Assembly (NCBI GenBank): GCA_034509425.1
Contig: JAVTVJ010000011.1
Span: 2,108,001 to 2,172,000, forward strand
Length of the DNA: 64,000 nt
Direction: 5' to 3'
Source of the DNA: Eopsaltria australis
Taxonomy: Eukaryota; Chordata; Aves; Passeriformes; Petroicidae
Below are positions 58,998 to 64,000 of this stretch, piece by piece; the first letter of the stretch is position 1; each line of letters begins with the position of its first letter. A program made the position numbers and the translations under genes. The notes under the pieces were generated by a model. It saw only the letters and a list, made by a program, of their open reading frames with translations, was not told where the DNA came from and did not search any database.

Positions 58998-60045
58998 AAT
59001 TTTGTTAGCTTAGTTTCTTCTGTTTTGTGACTTCCTGGTCTTCATGTATGCAAAGAACAACATCTTTTCATGTTACTGAAAAAGCAGTAATTAACTGATG
59101 TAATGTACTTGTAGTAGATCTCTAACAGCAGCATAGACTCTTGATTAAACTGAGAATCAAAGTTTTCTTCCCCTCCACTGACACACATAAATACTTAGAA
59201 TAAGGAACTCATACATTAAAATCTCAGATTATATATACAAAACCATATTTTCACCTAATAAAAATTTAAGTACATTATCAGGAGAAATGATAATTTTATT
59301 TTAAATAATGCCCGTAAGTCTCAAAATGCAATGCAATGCATGAATATCAGCCTGCTATAAAACCTAGGAAAAGCTGTTGAGCAGAAAAGCAGAAATTAGC
59401 CTTGAAATAAAATTTAAAGGTCTATGGAGAACAATCATCGTGAACAGAAAAAGTAGCTTTTGTTCTGTAATTGGGACTCATAATGTTTTCCCTGTTAGAT
59501 CTTATTAACCTATACATGCAGTACACAACAATGCACAGTAAGTTTTAACCACTTTAGTCTTTGCAAAATCTTGCAATTACAATCTCCAAAACATGTGAAG
59601 CTATTTTATAATGTTAATTAAGGGTCATGGAGTATTGTTTCCTACATGGTGTTACTAAGCTGGTGAACTGTAACAGTTTGCTGGAGTTTTAGTTAGCACT
59701 CTATTAACTCTACCTAAGTGGCTTGCTTATCTTCTTTGTTTAGCAGGTCATTTGACACCCAATAATTTCATGTTATGAAAGAAAATACATAAAACTACAT
59801 CAGCTTAGAATATAAACGATTTTGTTTTTCCTCAGACTCTCTTTTTTTCTCTATCTGTTCATGAAGAAGGAGAAATAGAGTGTATTAATGTAGACAGGAA
59901 GACACTGGTAATAATGAACATAACTCAAATAGCTGTGATGGTTTCTGTTATTATTATTTTAATAATTTGCAGAAGTACCTCCACAGGATTGTGTAGTGCT
60001 CTAGAGTATAACATGCCTTAAACATTCAATAGAGAAGTTGTATAT
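58998..60045. other. Unannotated AT-rich sequence, no gene seen
   Basis: Only a three-unit ATGCA repeat (59325-59342) stands out. Confidence 0.55.
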
Positions 60046-60113
60046 TCTTTCCTTTACTTTTTTCTTTCTTTTTTCCCCCTTTTTGGGATTTTTTTTTTGT
60101 TTTGTTTGTTTTA
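60046..60113. repeat. Pyrimidine-rich low-complexity tract
   Basis: About 68 bases almost entirely T and C on the + strand, with runs of 6-10 T and a TTTTGTTTTGTTTG end. Low-complexity sequence. Confidence 0.85.
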
Positions 60114-62304
60114 CTAAATCTTGCAATAAAACAACTAGATAAACTAGGCAAGATTGAGGTCAGATGTATCATAGTTCTTAATTTTGTGGCATCATTTTCA
60201 AAAAAAGGAAAATAGTTATTAAATGGTAGTACATCAGAGTGGCATTTGGCTAGGACAACAACTAGTCAAACTGAAACTGATATCCAGTTTCCTACTTTTC
60301 AATGTGAAGTTCATCAAATTCATCTGAGTATCAGATTAAGAGTCACTATTTAGCTGAAACAAGTGGTTGTAAGGTTCCCATCAGCAAGAAAAAACATCAG
60401 ACCTTTTCAAAAGTGTCCAATAAAAATTCAAATGGCAATAAGTCTCAGATCTGCTTATTTCCAGGAGATTTATTAAGCAAGTAAGTACCAGATGCAAACC
60501 CATGATGCCCTGCTACAGGACTTCCTCACATAACCTCAAAGCATGGTACCCCTTGTGTACAAAAACTTGAAACTAATATTCTTTACAGGGTTAGTTAATA
60601 TTCTTATTTTGCAAAGGCCAATAGAATGTGCACAAATGACCCTTCATCTAGATTGATACAAGTCTCTTCGTCTTTAAGTGGCAAATATTTTATTTTTCTG
60701 CTAATATAAGTTTTGGTCTAGCAAATGTAGAGGAAAATAATTTTTCTGTCCTTTCCCAAATAAAACAGAAACTGAACTGCTATTTTGTTGTGTTGAACAT
60801 GCCTGTTTCCTTTCTCTCCCCTAGCTCTCTGTTCTTGTTCTCAAATATCCATATAAAGAAAGAGAGAAATGTACTGATTACTCCTCCCCCCCTCCCAAGT
60901 CTTTAATCTAAATTTCCAAATCATCATTGTCTGGTTACACACCAGTTGTATACTTTATAAGCAATAAATACAATTCTTTACATCATGGGGACATTAAAAT
61001 TAGACTGACAGAACTAAAACCAAAAAATGAGAATGTTGCTCGAAGTTATGTCCCTTCTTGAAACAATTAACAAGAGTGGATCATACTTAAATTGTACCTA
61101 CCATAAATATCTGCATCACCTCATTATAATTTGCAGAAGGGGATGACCTCCAAAATGAAAGGAGACAAAAAGCAGTTATACTGGTATCTAGCTAGATTAA
61201 AGCTCCATCTACCTTTTTTTTTAAGTCCCTAACATTTAAAGTATCTAAAGTAAGAGTTTAAACTTCCCCTCTAAACATTTTTTAAAAAGGAAAGAGTCTA
61301 TATTTTGTCAAACAAAACTGATTGAAAATAAAATAATTAGATATGTTAATTAAAGATATGACTGAAAATCAAAATGGTCCCTAGTGCAGATCACTTGATG
61401 ACTGAAATTTACATCTCCTGTTGAAAATCATATGCTCCACAGGTAAACACCTTTCTGAAGAGCTAATTGAAACACAGGTGGTCTATAACACTACTACAAT
61501 TAGAGAAAACAAATAAAAATGCACATTTTGTAACCTACTCTCTCTTTACTTACATTCAATGACTTTTACTGATTAATATCACAGCATATTTTAAACATTT
61601 GAAAGGTAAGGTACTTTTTCTGAAACTAGATAGTAAAGCAATCATGTAGTAGTGGCCATCTTGGATATGACCAGTGTATTTTAAAAGCTATTACATTTTT
61701 GTGTGGTTGAGACAAAACACACTGCAAAAACTTTGACCAAAATTATGACCCCTTACCTTTAATGTAAATCACATTCCTTAGATCTAATTTTAGGTGTTTA
61801 TCTGCTTTTTTAAATCAGAGGTTTCTCTGGCATGGAATACTTCTGTTTACAAGCCACCTATCACTTTTCAGTGTAGAGGAAATCTGAAGAGACTGAGCTC
61901 CTAATTTGAAGAACTTTGTTTCCATATGACAACTCACAATCTCTAATGCAAATGTTTCCTGGTTGACATTTATACAGGCAGAATACTGGGAGGACTTGTA
62001 GTCCTCTGTACCTCTTTTATGAAGTTGCATATTTAGATTGCACTTCTTTGTTTCAGTGTTTTTGCTAGATATAAGGAAACCTTTTTACTATTGGACATTA
62101 TACTGACTGCAATTTATTTCTTTATCTGATCATACGTAGTGGTACATGATCTGCTGAAACACATGGATGTATTTTTCTTCATATTGTTTAGGCTTGAAGC
62201 ATGGAAGAGCTGGCATAAATTTGTGTTTCAGAACATGTCGAATATCAGAAGCATAGGTTGGAGATGTGTATAGTGGAATGTCCCCAGCGCCCACCACTCA
62301 GATT
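60114..62304. other. Unannotated AT-rich sequence, no gene seen
   Basis: No gene or repeat family recognised. The - strand frame 61815-62030 has no known motif. Confidence 0.55.
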
Positions 62305-62320
62305 AAAAAAAAAAAAAAAA
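62305..62320. repeat. Poly-A run
   Basis: Sixteen consecutive A. No retrocopy or SINE body is recognisable immediately upstream. Confidence 0.95.
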
Positions 62321-64000
62321 GTGATAATATGGCCTGTTGCATTAATATTTGATCTACTGAAGTTCTAAAATGAAAAAATATAGTAAATGGAATACTAAAT
62401 AAAAAAACTGAAAAAACCTGAAACCAATGTACCATGTTTGTTAGAAAGTGGTATTTTACATGCCTGATTTTAGTAAAAAATATGACTCCTGAGACACTTT
62501 TCTCTTATAACATTGTGTCACTTGCGATAACCCTTCAAATGTTTTCAGGATTTCTTGTTTGTTTTGGAATGAAGAAGTGATATTTAGTATTTCTTCTCTC
62601 TACAAACTTCAGAATAGTCTTATTGTTTTCAGTTCTAAACTTGACAACCTGACTTATGGCCTGGTCTCATTCCAGTTTATGGCCAGCTTTAGGCATTTAG
62701 CTGAAGCTACCAAGTGCTGACCTAGCTCCTGCAAACATTTTGAAGATGATCAAGTTGCTAAAAACATCCTATGAGGAAACTCAAAACCTCTCACAAGAAC
62801 AAGTTAGATCCTTACTGCTCTCAATTGCTTTTAGAGACTTTTCTAGGATTATGAAGCTTCCTAACTCTGTGTCAGCTTAGAACCACAAGTGAGATAGTAT
62901 GAGTCCGAGCCATTGCTCTTTCTGTACTTATGTGTTGTCACTATAAATTAAGTATGACAAATTTGGGAGTGGGAAAAGAGAGGGGAGGAGGGAAGAAAAG
63001 GCTTATCATTGCTTGTTCTAGATTTGAACACAAAAAACAAACTGAGAAAAAAGAATGTCTGTAGATAATGGTTTGAGAAAAGAATACTGTCAGTATCACA
63101 TGTTTTTACACTGCAATCAAAAACGTCCAGTTTTTGGAATGATACAGAAAAGATAAAACTTACCCTGTATATCCAAAATAAATACCAATCAGTATTTGTC
63201 TTCCCAATGTAGTAATTTATTCTCGAAATACCAAGAGCAATTAGACTTGACTAGGTTGTTATTTTGTTCATAGAACTGAGGATCAGCCCAGTCCTGAGCT
63301 GTTACGAGTAATTTCTGAACACCCTCGTGTTTTTAATAACATGGGGCAGATGGCATAAAGCGAACTGTGTTTAGATGTCTTGTCATTCCTTTAAATTTTT
63401 TTAAATCTTGACATGTATATGATGCTTTCCATGTTCATTGTTATATTCCTGATTTGTTTGGAATATCTAGGCATGTTTATGCTTGCAGTTTCAAAGTAGC
63501 GCTTATTTGTCACACACACTTCTGTAGTACTGCTTCACAACTGCACAAAGAAATAAATCACTAAGGTCAAAATCTCTTCTAGAAAAAGTCATCAGATAAG
63601 ATAAACTGATTTGCTTACAGAAAGATGTTTTATTAAAAGCAATGTACCTAAATAATTTTCACATATCTGAGACAATTATCTGTCCATAAATGGTGTCATT
63701 ACATGTTCTCTAAGTAATTCTGCTCTGAGGCTTTTTTCTATAAGTAAACCTGTATTAAAAGGTGTTCAGAACTCTAAAGTAGTTTCAAGTACTTTTGGAG
63801 CTTTGTAAATCAAATGGATAAAATCAAAACAATAAAGCAGAAAATGAATAAAAAGATTTTAATGTTTGGCTTAAAGCCAAACTTACCATTAAAGTTGTAA
63901 ATATCACTACTAAACAGATAACAATATAAAAATATATGTAAATCAATAGAAATGTCTATATAAACCTATTTATGAAAATCTATTTTCAGCAACTTGCAGC
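62321..64000. other. Unannotated AT-rich sequence, no gene seen
   Basis: No gene, exon or repeat family recognised up to the window edge. Confidence 0.55.

Overview
This window looks like a stretch of bird nuclear genome, most likely a neoavian. It is AT-rich and low in CpG. It carries many 5'-truncated CR1 LINE copies with avian-type 3' ends (ATTCTATGATTCT-like tails) and solo LTRs of endogenous retrovirus families common in birds. I find no operons, Shine-Dalgarno sites, CRISPR array, rRNA or intact tRNA. I recognise no exon of any known protein-coding gene on either strand. The longest open frames are 186 codons or less, and they fall in T-rich sequence, antisense inside LTRs, or inside CR1 remains. 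I read the window as a gene desert or the inside of a very long intron.

Layout. 1-6.6 kb: no gene or repeat I can name. 6.6-7.5 kb: microsatellite, then a 586-bp solo LTR (sense +). 8.8-9.1 kb: degraded CR1 (+). 14.9-15.5 kb: two very old CR1 fragments, a + strand reverse-transcriptase piece and a - strand 3' end. 16.5-17.1 kb: second 586-bp LTR of the first family, inverted. 19-22 kb: AT-rich minisatellite, a pair of small perfect hairpins, an AC/TC microsatellite and a possible hAT transposon scrap. 24.1-24.4 kb: partial related LTR (sense -). 25.0-26.9 kb: two CR1 copies (+) flanking a T-rich open stretch. 28.4-30 kb: purine-biased block, a candidate conserved non-coding element and a tRNA-like SINE head. 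32.3-33.4 kb: a ~1.0-kb solo LTR of a different family with internal ~45-50-bp repeats, the most GC-rich block here. 33.4-46.2 kb: largely unannotated AT-rich sequence with one 11-bp-stem hairpin and a possible CORE-SINE/MIR fragment. 46.2-46.8 kb: two CR1 copies head to head. 51.0-51.6, 53.3-54.2, 57.7-58.4 and 58.7-59.0 kb: four more CR1 copies. 54.6 kb: a nearly perfect 73-bp tandem duplication. 59-64 kb: nothing recognisable beyond simple repeats.

No set of genes works together here. The mobile elements are all fossils: CR1 reading frames are truncated and frameshifted, and no retroviral internal (gag/pol/env) sequence was recognised. The most checkable leads are (1) an antisense open frame aligned in the same phase in two separate copies of one LTR family, (2) three unique-sequence segments with clustered transcription-factor-like motifs that may be conserved enhancers, (3) ancient SINE-like fragments, and (4) several perfect short inverted repeats. 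I found no convincing undescribed biological system. Repeat-family names come from my memory of avian consensus sequences, and element boundaries are by-eye estimates of about +/-10 bases or more.
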